Shown here one piece after another: positions 17,058-23,677 of a stretch of 41,229 nt of DNA. The notes beneath the pieces are model-generated. The model was not told the origin of the DNA. It saw nothing but the letters and a program-made list of their open reading frames with translations, and searched no databases. The first letter of the stretch is position 1. Each line of letters begins with the position of its first letter. Origin of the DNA: JAHEJX01 sp041605955. Lineage in GTDB: Bacteria > Actinomycetota > Acidimicrobiia > Spongiisociales > UBA5794. Where the stretch lies: the NCBI GenBank assembly GCA_041605955.1, contig JBFIXI010000034.1:1-41229 (forward strand), written 5' to 3'. Made by a program: the position numbers and the translations under genes.

Positions 17058-18140
17058 CTACGCAGGGGCCGAGGTGCCCCCCACGGCCCGGCTTTGGGCC
17101 AACCGACTGTGATCCAGCACCAGGTTCATCAATGCCTCGGCGTAGTCGGGATCGACGCCGAGGCGAGTGGCGTCCTGGCGCGCCTCTGCAATGAGCTCGG
17201 CCTCTCGGTCCGGGGATCGCATCTCGAGACCACGGGCCGCTTTGATGCGGGCAATCTCGATCGACGAGTGGAGACGCTGCGCTATCAGCTTGATCAGGTC
17301 ACGGTCGATCCGATCAATCTCATCGCGCAGGGTGGGGATGCCGAGCCGCTCCATCAGATGGGCAAACCCCTCCAGCCCGAGTTGGCTGCCGTTGCCGGCG
17401 CGCGCCGCAGTCGGATCCGGATGAACCGCGACGATGAGGCCATCGGCCCCCACCGAGCGCCCCGCCAGCGCCAGCGGCGTCAAGATGTCCTCACCGCTCT
17501 GGGCCGGAGCCGGATCGATTATCACAGGCAGATGGCTCATGCGCTGCACCACCGGAACCGCCGATATGTCGATCGTGTCGGTAGTGCGGGGATCGAACCC
17601 GCGACTGCCCCGCTCGCACAGCACCACCTGGTCGTGGTTCTCATTGAGGATGTACTCCGCGGACATCAACCACTCGTCGATGGTCGCGGATGGGCCGCGA
17701 TGCAACACGATGGGTTTGTGGGTGGCCCCCGCGGCACGCAGCAGCACGAAGTTCTGCATCTGGTCGGGGCCGATCTCGAGCATCGAGACGTGGTCAACGA
17801 CCATCTCGACCTGGCGGGGCTCTTGCACTTCGGTCATCGTCGGCAGGCCCGCGTCGTGGCCGGCCTTCTCCAACATCCACAAACCTTCCTCCCCGAGGCC
17901 GGCGAACTCATAAGGCGAGCTCTCCCGCCGATAGGTGCCGGCGCGCAGCACCGAGGCGCCGGCCGCGGTGGCGCGCTCGGCGACCTGGGTTATCTGCTTC
18001 TCGCTCTCCACTGCGGTGGGGCCGGCGATCACCGGATAGGAACCGTCGCCGAACCGCACGTTGTCGACCGCGACCACGGTCGTTTCGACGTCAGGTCGGC
18101 GGTGGCTCTTCAGGACTGGATTGCTCGGCTGGTTGCCCAT
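17058..18140 (-). CDS. DAHP-synthase-like domain fused to AroQ chorismate mutase; DAHP domain apparently inactive
   Basis: The 360-residue protein has an N-terminal DAHP synthase/KDO8P-type barrel (about 20-265) and a C-terminal AroQ chorismate mutase (about 270-350: LRDEIDRIDRDLIKLIAQRL, EIARIKAARG, SPDREAEL). The mutase converts chorismate to prephenate. The barrel departs from active enzymes at key points: the metal-ligand Cys is Thr42 (GPTAVES), the KPR motif is RRE (71-73), the PEP Lys is His147 (LHRG), the DPSH His is Pro212 (DPAP), the EVHP Glu is Ala238, and the ALSDG Asp region reads ARAGNG. The phosphate-binding CERG segment is kept. It is therefore probably a pseudoenzyme scaffold or sensor for the mutase. 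The ATG at 18140 has AGGAG seven bases upstream. The gene lies behind an attenuator and leader peptide (18181-18301). Confidence 0.92.
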   Translation of the reverse strand: MGNQPSNPVLKSHRRPDVETTVVAVDNVRFGDGSYPVIAGPTAVESEKQITQVAERATAAGASVLRAGTYRRESSPYEFAGLGEEGLWMLEKAGHDAGLPTMTEVQEPRQVEMVVDHVSMLEIGPDQMQNFVLLRAAGATHKPIVLHRGPSATIDEWLMSAEYILNENHDQVVLCERGSRGFDPRTTDTIDISAVPVVQRMSHLPVIIDPAPAQSGEDILTPLALAGRSVGADGLIVAVHPDPTAARAGNGSQLGLEGFAHLMERLGIPTLRDEIDRIDRDLIKLIAQRLHSSIEIARIKAARGLEMRSPDREAELIAEARQDATRLGVDPDYAEALMNLVLDHSRLAQSRAVGGTSAPA

Positions 18141-18180
18141 GGTCTTCTCCTGGTCCGTGACCGCATCGGCCCGGACATAG

Positions 18181-18208
18181 AAAAACCCGAGACCGCTGCG
18201 GTCTCGGG
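18181..18208 (-). terminator. Attenuator terminator upstream of the DAHP-synthase-like/chorismate mutase gene
   Basis: Read on the minus strand, CCCGAGACCG (18208-18199), loop CAG, and CGGTCTCGGG (18195-18186) form a perfect 10-bp stem, followed at once by TTTTT (18185-18181): a textbook intrinsic terminator. It lies after the leader-peptide stop (18233) and before the gene's ribosome binding site, so it can only work as an attenuator. The 5' arm can alternatively pair with leader codons 15-18: CGGTCCGGGTG (18259-18249) with 18210-18199, 10 bp with a small internal loop, giving an antiterminator. Confidence 0.85.
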
Positions 18209-18232
18209 TGTGTTGGCTGCTACAGGCCTTTG

Positions 18233-18301
18233 CTAGCGCGCATCCCTCCACCCGGACCGGGGCCCGGTAAAGAAGTATCCGTAGTAGAAGTGGCTCTGCA
18301 T
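18233..18301 (-). CDS. Aromatic-rich leader peptide (22 residues) of the attenuator
   Basis: The 22-codon frame begins MQSHFYYGYFF and continues with TGPRSGW before four more residues and TAG. It holds three Phe, three Tyr and one Trp, six of the seven in a seven-residue cluster. Such a peptide makes ribosomes stall when charged tRNA-Phe or tRNA-Tyr is scarce, which would free the antiterminator segment (codons 15-18) and let transcription reach the downstream gene. No Shine-Dalgarno precedes the ATG; the promoter boxes at 18338-18310 place the transcript start at or within two bases of it, so it is probably translated from a leaderless message. Confidence 0.8.
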   Translation of the reverse strand: MQSHFYYGYFFTGPRSGWRDAR

Positions 18302-18309
18302 TACCCGCC

Positions 18310-18338
18310 AATGTAAGCGAACTCACTGCGGCTGGCAA
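18310..18338 (-). promoter_or_regulatory. Promoter of the attenuated DAHP-synthase-like/chorismate mutase transcript
   Basis: On the minus strand TTGCCA (18338-18333, five of six consensus bases) is separated by 17 bases from TACATT (18315-18310, four of six). The predicted start point is around 18303-18301, coinciding with the leader-peptide ATG at 18301. Confidence 0.6.
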
Positions 18339-18374
18339 GAAGGAGGGCGCCCGTGCCGACCGAAGGCCTCCTCC

Positions 18375-19445
18375 TCAGGAAAGCCGCCGCGCCTCCAGTT
18401 TCGCCACGGCAGCCTCGGCGAGCAGCGGTGCCAGCGGTTCGAAGCGGGCGAAGCGGGAATCACTGGTCTGGCCGGCGACGTACCTGGCATAGATCTGCTC
18501 GATGATCACGGCGAGTCGGTACAGCGCCAGGCCCTCGTAGTAGTCGACGCCGGACACGTCGAACCCGGTGGTGGCGGCGTAGCGCACTGCTACGGCCGAC
18601 TTGGGGAGCTCCGTTGCGGGGCTCACTGCCATCTCCCCGAAGATCAGAAACGTCGGGTCGGAGGGATCCGCCCAATAAGCCAACAAGGTTCCCAGGTCGA
18701 CCAGCGGGTCGCCCCGAGTCGCCATGTCCCAATCGAAGACCGCCACGAGATTGCCGGCGTCGTCGAGCATGGTGTTGTCGAGCTTGTAGTCGTTGTGCAG
18801 GATTACTGCCGCCTGCGGAGTCGGCACGGCGGCTGCCAGCATCTGGGTCGCGGCGCCCATGGCGGGCACGGCCCGGGTGGCGGCCGCCTCCCAGCGGCCC
18901 TGCCAGCCGGCTACCTGACGCGACACGAAGCCGGTGGGGCGACCCAGGTCGCCGAGACCGACGGCCGCCGGATCGACCTGGTGCAATCGTGCCAGTCCGT
19001 CCACCAGGTTCTGCGCCGCCGCTCGCCGGGCCTGCGGGTTGGTGGCGAGCGCGTGGGGCCAGGCGTCGCGTACTACGTGGCCGCGGCGCCGTTCCATCAC
19101 GAAGAAAGGCTTACCCAAGATCGTCGGGTCGGCGCAGTAGTGGTAAGCCCGCGGAGCTTCGGGGAACCTGCGCCACAATCGCGACAGCACCCGATACTCC
19201 CGCTCCATGTCGTGGCCTCCCCGCGCCACCTCTCCCAGCGGGGCCCGCCGCAGCACGAGCTCTTGGCGGCCGCCGTGTACCCGATAGGTGAGATTGGCTG
19301 CGCCCCCGGGAAACTGGTCGAAGGCCAGCGGCCCGTCGCCTACCAGGTCGGGGAGCTGAGCCCTCAGGTATTCGGCGGCGACCGCTTCGTCGAAGCGCTC
19401 CTCGGGGCGAATGGGCGCGGTGTCGGCAACTTGGTCCACCGGCAC
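18375..19445 (-). CDS. Aminoglycoside-phosphotransferase-fold kinase (ACAD10/11-like APH family)
   Basis: The 356-residue protein has the APH/choline-kinase fold: a nucleotide-binding lobe with LVLRRAPLG, the Brenner-type catalytic motif HNDYKLDNTML, and the metal-binding VFDWDMATRGDPLVDLG. Members of this ACAD10/11-like branch are thought to phosphorylate hydroxyacyl compounds and are common in actinobacteria; antibiotic resistance should not be inferred. The GTG at 19445 lies eight bases after the stop of the small membrane protein gene, so it closes the ctaA-ctaB operon. A longer open frame upstream covers that small gene in another frame and is not used. No substrate is identifiable. Confidence 0.85.
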   Translation of the reverse strand: MPVDQVADTAPIRPEERFDEAVAAEYLRAQLPDLVGDGPLAFDQFPGGAANLTYRVHGGRQELVLRRAPLGEVARGGHDMEREYRVLSRLWRRFPEAPRAYHYCADPTILGKPFFVMERRRGHVVRDAWPHALATNPQARRAAAQNLVDGLARLHQVDPAAVGLGDLGRPTGFVSRQVAGWQGRWEAAATRAVPAMGAATQMLAAAVPTPQAAVILHNDYKLDNTMLDDAGNLVAVFDWDMATRGDPLVDLGTLLAYWADPSDPTFLIFGEMAVSPATELPKSAVAVRYAATTGFDVSGVDYYEGLALYRLAVIIEQIYARYVAGQTSDSRFARFEPLAPLLAEAAVAKLEARRLS

Positions 19446-19452
19446 GAACCGC

Positions 19453-19662
19453 TCAGCCGGGGCCGGCCGCGCCGGCGGCAGCCACGAGAACCAGCAAGGC
19501 CACGACGAGGGTCGGTGGGAGCAACACCTCGAACGCGTCGCGCAATCGCGACACCAACCGACGTTGCGGTGCAGCTCCCAGCTCGAGGATGACAATCCCG
19601 ATAGACCCCAAGACGATGAGGAGACCCCCCACGATCAGGAAGGCGTCGCCGGCGGCGGCCAT
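19453..19662 (-). CDS. Small two-helix membrane protein, coupled to ctaB
   Basis: The 69-residue protein begins MAAAGDAFLIVGG. A first hydrophobic helix (about 8-28) is followed by a basic loop APQRRLVSRLRD (30-42) and a second helix (about 47-66). By the positive-inside rule the loop faces the cytoplasm. Its ATG overlaps the TGA of ctaB (TGATG), indicating translational coupling, and the phosphotransferase gene starts eight bases after its stop. No known family is recognised. The position suggests a role at the membrane with heme O/heme A synthesis or oxidase assembly, but that rests on context only. It lies inside a much longer frame that runs antisense-like through ctaB, so it is easily missed. 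Confidence 0.7.
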   Translation of the reverse strand: MAAAGDAFLIVGGLLIVLGSIGIVILELGAAPQRRLVSRLRDAFEVLLPPTLVVALLVLVAAAGAAGPG

Positions 19663-20564
19663 CACAGCAGCCCGTCCAATGCCATAGCGACGAAGAGCAC
19701 CGCCAGATAGATATTGGACGCCACGAAGTACTGCATGGCCCGGTCCTCTGCGGTGCGAAGCCACAGCGAACCACCGAGGGCGGCGACTCCGAGGAGAGCA
19801 GCGACGACCGTGTACAGCGGCCCGACAGCACCCGTCGGCACCAACAGGAACGAGGTGCCGACCAGAACGATGCTGTAGGCCACGATGTGGTCCATGGTGC
19901 GCCGGGTGCCGACCACGACGGGCAGCATCGGCACACCGGCTGCCGCGTAGTCCGCCCGATACCGAACCGCCAGGGCCCAGAAATGGGGCGGGGTCCAAAA
20001 GAAGACGATGGCGAACAAGACCCAAGCCGGCAGCGCCAGAGTGCCGGTGACGGCGACCCATCCGACCAGCACCGGCACGGCTCCAGCGGCACCCCCGATG
20101 ACGATGTTCTGGGCTGTGCTGCGTTTCAGCAGCAACGTATAACCGAAGATGTAGAAGAGCAGCCCGCTGGTGCTCAGTATCGCCGCCAGCTCGTTGACGG
20201 TCACCAACAACCAAGCGAAGCCGGCCGTGCCCAGCATGGCGCCGAACAGCAAAGCCTTGACCCGATCGACCCGCGCGGTCGGCAGCGGCCGCGACCGGGT
20301 CCGCGCCATGACTCGGTCGATATCGGCATCGACCACCTGGTTGATCGTGTTGGCGCCGCCCGCCGACAAGGTGCCGCCGACCAGGGTGGCCACCACCAGC
20401 CACGTGCCGGGCCAGCCCTCGGCCGCCACGATCATGGCGGGGATGGTGGTGATCAGGAGCAACTCGATGATTCGCGGCTTCGTGAGCTCCACATAAGCTC
20501 GCACGACCGCGGCCACACCCTCCGGGCGAGCCCGCGGATCTGTGATCACCACGGCGGGCTTCAC
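19662..20564 (-). CDS. ctaB: Protoheme IX farnesyltransferase (heme O synthase)
   Basis: The 300-residue UbiA-family membrane prenyltransferase attaches farnesyl to heme b, giving heme O for the terminal oxidase. The signature NQVVDADIDRVMARTRSRPLP, with its two Asp and the RTRSRP segment, lies at about 75-95; ELTKPRIIELLL opens the first helix, and a second Asp-rich loop (YRADYAAAGVPMLP) is present. About nine helices are visible. The GTG at 20564 shares GTGA with the end of ctaA and matches the usual N-terminus; longer frames run into ctaA. The next gene is coupled through TGATG. Confidence 0.95.
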   Translation of the reverse strand: MKPAVVITDPRARPEGVAAVVRAYVELTKPRIIELLLITTIPAMIVAAEGWPGTWLVVATLVGGTLSAGGANTINQVVDADIDRVMARTRSRPLPTARVDRVKALLFGAMLGTAGFAWLLVTVNELAAILSTSGLLFYIFGYTLLLKRSTAQNIVIGGAAGAVPVLVGWVAVTGTLALPAWVLFAIVFFWTPPHFWALAVRYRADYAAAGVPMLPVVVGTRRTMDHIVAYSIVLVGTSFLLVPTGAVGPLYTVVAALLGVAALGGSLWLRTAEDRAMQYFVASNIYLAVLFVAMALDGLL

Positions 20565-21511
20565 ACTGCCTCCAGCTGTTTGCTGTCGGCGGGCTGCGCG
20601 GTCGAGACGCGCAGCGCGGCAAACACCACCAAGACCCACAGGACGTCGGCCACCAGCAAGTGGACAAGCTGAATCTCGACAGGCGTCAGCAGTATGACGT
20701 TCACCAGGCCGATCATGGCCTCGACCGCCACCACGACGAAGGCTGCATTCGCCAGTGTGCGCACCTCGCCCGCCTGATCGAAGGCGGCACTGCGCAACGC
20801 CATCACGACGCCCAAGCCACCGGCAATGGCGATAACCGGATGGAGGACCCGCAGCCGCACGAGGAACGGTGCGTCCGACCCGAATTCGGCCCGCAGCCCG
20901 TCGACGAGCGTATCTGCCGGATACAGCGTGTCGGCTAGAGCATTGAGGCCGCCGGAGGCAGCCACGAGCAGCATCGCGCCCAGCATCGCCAGACCGACCC
21001 GGTCGGCCCGCCGCCGCCGGTCGAATCGCGGCCAGGCGCCACCGTTGGCTACGTGAACCACCAGCGCCACAGCAGCGACCAAGAAGAAGGTGTTGACCAG
21101 GTGCAGCGGCACCATGATCACCCGACCGATGGAGGCATCCGTGTCTACCCATCCGGCCACCACGAGGATCGCTCCGATAACCACTTCGCCGAGGAAGAAC
21201 GCACCCACCCAGCCGAGGGCGCACCGCAGCAGCCGGCCTGCAGGGCCGCGCCGCACTGCGGCCACCACGAACGCCACCAATACCAGACCGAGGAGCAGGG
21301 TGGCGGCGCGGTGGGCGAATTCGATCGTGGTCTCAGTGCCGCCACCAAGCGGAAACAAGGATCCTTGACAGCGAGGCCACGACTCGCCGCAGCCGGCTCC
21401 AGAGCCGGTGGCGCGCACCAACGAGCCGCCGACGATCACACCGATTGTGAGGCCCAGCAGCACCCACGACCATCTGGCGAGTCGGTTGCTCGTCACGGTG
21501 TTGGCGTCCAC
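20561..21511 (-). CDS. ctaA: Heme A synthase (CtaA/COX15)
   Basis: The 316-residue eight-helix membrane protein oxidises heme O to heme A for aa3-type cytochrome oxidase. The first helix is followed by VRATGSGAGCGESWPRCQG, with the Cys pair typical of the extracytoplasmic loop, then a heme-ligand region EFAHRAATLLLG. Paired His residues recur in later helices (PLHLVNTFF, RVLHPVIAI, LVHLLVADV). The GTG at 21511 is used; the divergent MenH-like gene starts 23 bases away, so their promoters must overlap the coding starts. It leads the ctaA-ctaB-small protein-kinase operon. Confidence 0.94.
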   Translation of the reverse strand: MDANTVTSNRLARWSWVLLGLTIGVIVGGSLVRATGSGAGCGESWPRCQGSLFPLGGGTETTIEFAHRAATLLLGLVLVAFVVAAVRRGPAGRLLRCALGWVGAFFLGEVVIGAILVVAGWVDTDASIGRVIMVPLHLVNTFFLVAAVALVVHVANGGAWPRFDRRRRADRVGLAMLGAMLLVAASGGLNALADTLYPADTLVDGLRAEFGSDAPFLVRLRVLHPVIAIAGGLGVVMALRSAAFDQAGEVRTLANAAFVVVAVEAMIGLVNVILLTPVEIQLVHLLVADVLWVLVVFAALRVSTAQPADSKQLEAV

Positions 21512-21534
21512 GGTCCAAGGCTACCGTTGCTGCG

Positions 21535-22302
21535 GTGCCCGGCATCCAGAAGCCCGTAACTGCCACGGCGGCAACCCGGCCCACCGTGTTGGCCCTCCAT
21601 GGCTTCACCCTGAATGGCTCGATGTTCTCGGAGCTGGCGAAGCTGGTCAACGCGACGGTGGTGGCACCCGATCTTCCCGGCCACGGGGGCCGCGACACAA
21701 CCAACACGGACTGGGCCCAGGCCGTTGGGGAAGTGGGTCGAGTCGTCCGGGATACCGCTCCGGATTTGGTGCTGGGCTACTCGATGGGTGGCCGCATTGC
21801 GCTGGCGGCGGCGCTCGACGACCATGCCGCCTTCCCCCGCCTCGTCCTCGTCTCAACGTCGCTGGGCATCGCCGACCGGCACCGGCGCGCAGCCCGCCGC
21901 CGCGCCGACGCGGCCCGGGCCGCCGCCATCGAAACGGGCGGGTTGGCCGCCTTCTTGGAAGAGTGGGGCCGGCAACCGCAGCTGCAGTCGCCCAACTCGC
22001 TGCTCGATCTGAAGGCCATACGGGAACGCAGCTCCGCCATCGGAATCAGCAGTGCGCTGCGCGGCATGGGGCAGGGCGCCCAGCCCCATCTAGGACACCG
22101 GCTCGCCGGCCTGCCGATGCCGGTGGTGTGGGTGGCCGGCGGTCACGACCACAAGTACGTGCAGATCGCAGAACAGGCAGCGCAGGCGTGCCGGGCCGGA
22201 ACAGTGGAGATAGTGGCGGGCGCCTTTCACAACGTCGTCGCCGATCGCCCTGATGCGATTGCTGCGATCCTTGCGAAGCAGCTCAGCCGGCAAACTGCTT
22301 GA
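21535..22302 (+). CDS. Alpha/beta hydrolase, MenH-like (SHCHC synthase family)
   Basis: The 255-residue alpha/beta hydrolase has LHGFTLNGSMF for the oxyanion region, the nucleophile elbow GYSMGGR (Ser at about 84), an Asp in AGGHDHKY, and the catalytic His in FHNVVADRPD near the C-terminus. The GYSMGGR elbow and the compact size resemble MenH, which forms SHCHC in menaquinone synthesis, but no other men gene is nearby, so the reaction is not settled. The start is a GTG at 21535 without a clear ribosome binding site. Its 3' end overlaps the convergent hydrolase gene by 20 bases. Confidence 0.8.
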   Translation: MPGIQKPVTATAATRPTVLALHGFTLNGSMFSELAKLVNATVVAPDLPGHGGRDTTNTDWAQAVGEVGRVVRDTAPDLVLGYSMGGRIALAAALDDHAAFPRLVLVSTSLGIADRHRRAARRRADAARAAAIETGGLAAFLEEWGRQPQLQSPNSLLDLKAIRERSSAIGISSALRGMGQGAQPHLGHRLAGLPMPVVWVAGGHDHKYVQIAEQAAQACRAGTVEIVAGAFHNVVADRPDAIAAILAKQLSRQTA

Positions 22303-23191
22303 CGAGGTCCACCCACTGCTGCGGCTCAGAGAGAATCGATTCGTGGCCGGAGGCCCCAAGCTCGACGACCTCCGCATCGGCCATCAGCTCACCCAGCTCG
22401 CGCTGGGCGGTCGGCTGCACGATCTGGTCACGGCCGGTGATGATCACCATCGCCGGCTGGGATAGCCGGCCGACCCACCGGCGGGAATCGAAACGCCAGG
22501 CAGCGTAGCCCGCCTCATAGAACAAGGTGGGATCGCGCCGCAGCAGCGACGCCCGCATCCAGCGCTGATGCCGTGGATCGAGGGCGTGAGCCCGCAGCAT
22601 CAGCCGAGACGAGGCGGCGGCGATCTCAGCGGTGCTGATCCGCGCCACGGATCGAGCCAACCACATCCCAGCGCGGGCTGCGGGTCGAAAGCGATGCACC
22701 GGCTGGGCCGCGGTGGCGGCCAAGATGATCCGGCTCACTTGACGGGGATGACGCCGTGCCATTTCCTGGACGACGAGACCGCCCAGGGAGTAGCCCACCA
22801 TCACCGCTGCGTCGACCCCGATTCCGTCGAGCACGCCGGACAGCTCATCGGCCAGATCCGCTACCTCATAGCGGCCGCGTATCCAGTCGGACTTGCCGTG
22901 GTTGCGGTGGTCGGGAATGATCACCCGGAAATGCTCGGCCAGCGGCGCAATCACGCGGTGGAAGGTCATTTCACCGTCGAAGCCCCAGCCATGAACCAGT
23001 ACTAGCGGCGGCGCATCCGCGCCGCCCACCTCGCGCACGAACAACTCGCGCTCTCCCACGAACACGGTGCGACCGGGCACGCGCAGCGGTCGTTCCTGAC
23101 CGGGGGCATAGCGGGGAGAGGTCTCCGGCCCGAAGATCCGCCAAGCTATCCAGGTCCCGGCGGTACCGAGCAACCAGCGCCGTAACCTCAT
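22283..23191 (-). CDS. Alpha/beta hydrolase with N-terminal membrane-anchor-like segment
   Basis: The 302-residue protein has a short basic, hydrophobic start (MRLRRWLLGTAGTWIAWRIFG), perhaps membrane-associating, then an alpha/beta hydrolase: LVHGWGFDG, DHRNHGKSD, nucleophile elbow GYSLGG (Ser at about 127), acid Asp in TGRDQIV and base His in GASGHES. The fold is sure; the substrate is not, and esterases, lipases and haloperoxidase-like members share these motifs. Its ATG overlaps the ferredoxin gene stop by four bases (ATGA), so it is in an operon behind selD and the ferredoxin. Confidence 0.85.
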   Translation of the reverse strand: MRLRRWLLGTAGTWIAWRIFGPETSPRYAPGQERPLRVPGRTVFVGERELFVREVGGADAPPLVLVHGWGFDGEMTFHRVIAPLAEHFRVIIPDHRNHGKSDWIRGRYEVADLADELSGVLDGIGVDAAVMVGYSLGGLVVQEMARRHPRQVSRIILAATAAQPVHRFRPAARAGMWLARSVARISTAEIAAASSRLMLRAHALDPRHQRWMRASLLRRDPTLFYEAGYAAWRFDSRRWVGRLSQPAMVIITGRDQIVQPTAQRELGELMADAEVVELGASGHESILSEPQQWVDLVKQFAG

Positions 23192-23652
23192 GGCGGGTCC
23201 ACCGCCACCGGTCCGGCGAAGACATACTCGGTGACCGGCTTCCCGCCAACCAGGTGCTCAGCGATGATTCGATCGAGCACCTGCGGGGTGACTCCCCGAT
23301 ACCAGACCCCTTCGGGATAGACGACGGCGATGGGGCCCTGCTCGCAGATCCGCAGGCAATCGGCCTTCGTGCGCAGAATCGATCCGCTGCCCGCCGGGGT
23401 CTCGGGAGGAGGACCGACAACCAGGCCTCGCCACGGCGGTGGAGCCGACGCCAGCTCGAGCTCCTTCAAGCGCATCTTGAGATGCTGCCAGGACGCCAAA
23501 CCCGCCTCGTAAGGAGCACACTTCGGGGTGCGCGCCTCGGCGCACAAGACGATGTGGCGCTTGACTCCGCCCAGGTTGAGCGCCGCGCTGATCGCTTCGA
23601 GGCGGGCGGCGGCGGCCTCGTCGCCAGCGCCGGCCGCAACGGTCCCGGTCAT
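23188..23652 (-). CDS. Thioredoxin-like [2Fe-2S] ferredoxin domain protein
   Basis: The 154-residue protein has the four-Cys pattern of thioredoxin-like [2Fe-2S] ferredoxins: HIVLCAEARTPKC in the N-terminal half, and KADCLRICEQGPIAVVYPEGVWY, split here as the C-x3-C motif with the following PxGxWY strand, in the C-terminal half. It is a cytoplasmic electron carrier. It lies 25 bases after selD and overlaps the hydrolase gene by four bases. The link to selenium metabolism is by position only. The ATG at 23652 fits the family start. Confidence 0.85.
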   Translation of the reverse strand: MTGTVAAGAGDEAAAARLEAISAALNLGGVKRHIVLCAEARTPKCAPYEAGLASWQHLKMRLKELELASAPPPWRGLVVGPPPETPAGSGSILRTKADCLRICEQGPIAVVYPEGVWYRGVTPQVLDRIIAEHLVGGKPVTEYVFAGPVAVDPP

Positions 23653-23677
23653 GGCGCCAGGCTACCGATCCGTCGGC

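Noticed and set aside
17575..17605. tRNA-like T-arm sequence (CGGGGATCGAACCCGCGAC)
   Set aside because: It lies inside the DAHP-synthase-like coding sequence, where it encodes the conserved CERGSRGFDPRT segment; no acceptor or anticodon arms accompany it.
18375..19445. Aminoglycoside resistance gene
   Set aside because: The kinase motifs belong to the broad APH fold; the sequence and operon context resemble ACAD10/11-type kinases, not resistance enzymes.
19453..20667. 404-residue open frame covering ctaB in another frame
   Set aside because: Only its last 69 codons (from 19662) read as a plausible membrane protein; the rest is an Arg/His/Gly-rich shadow of ctaB.
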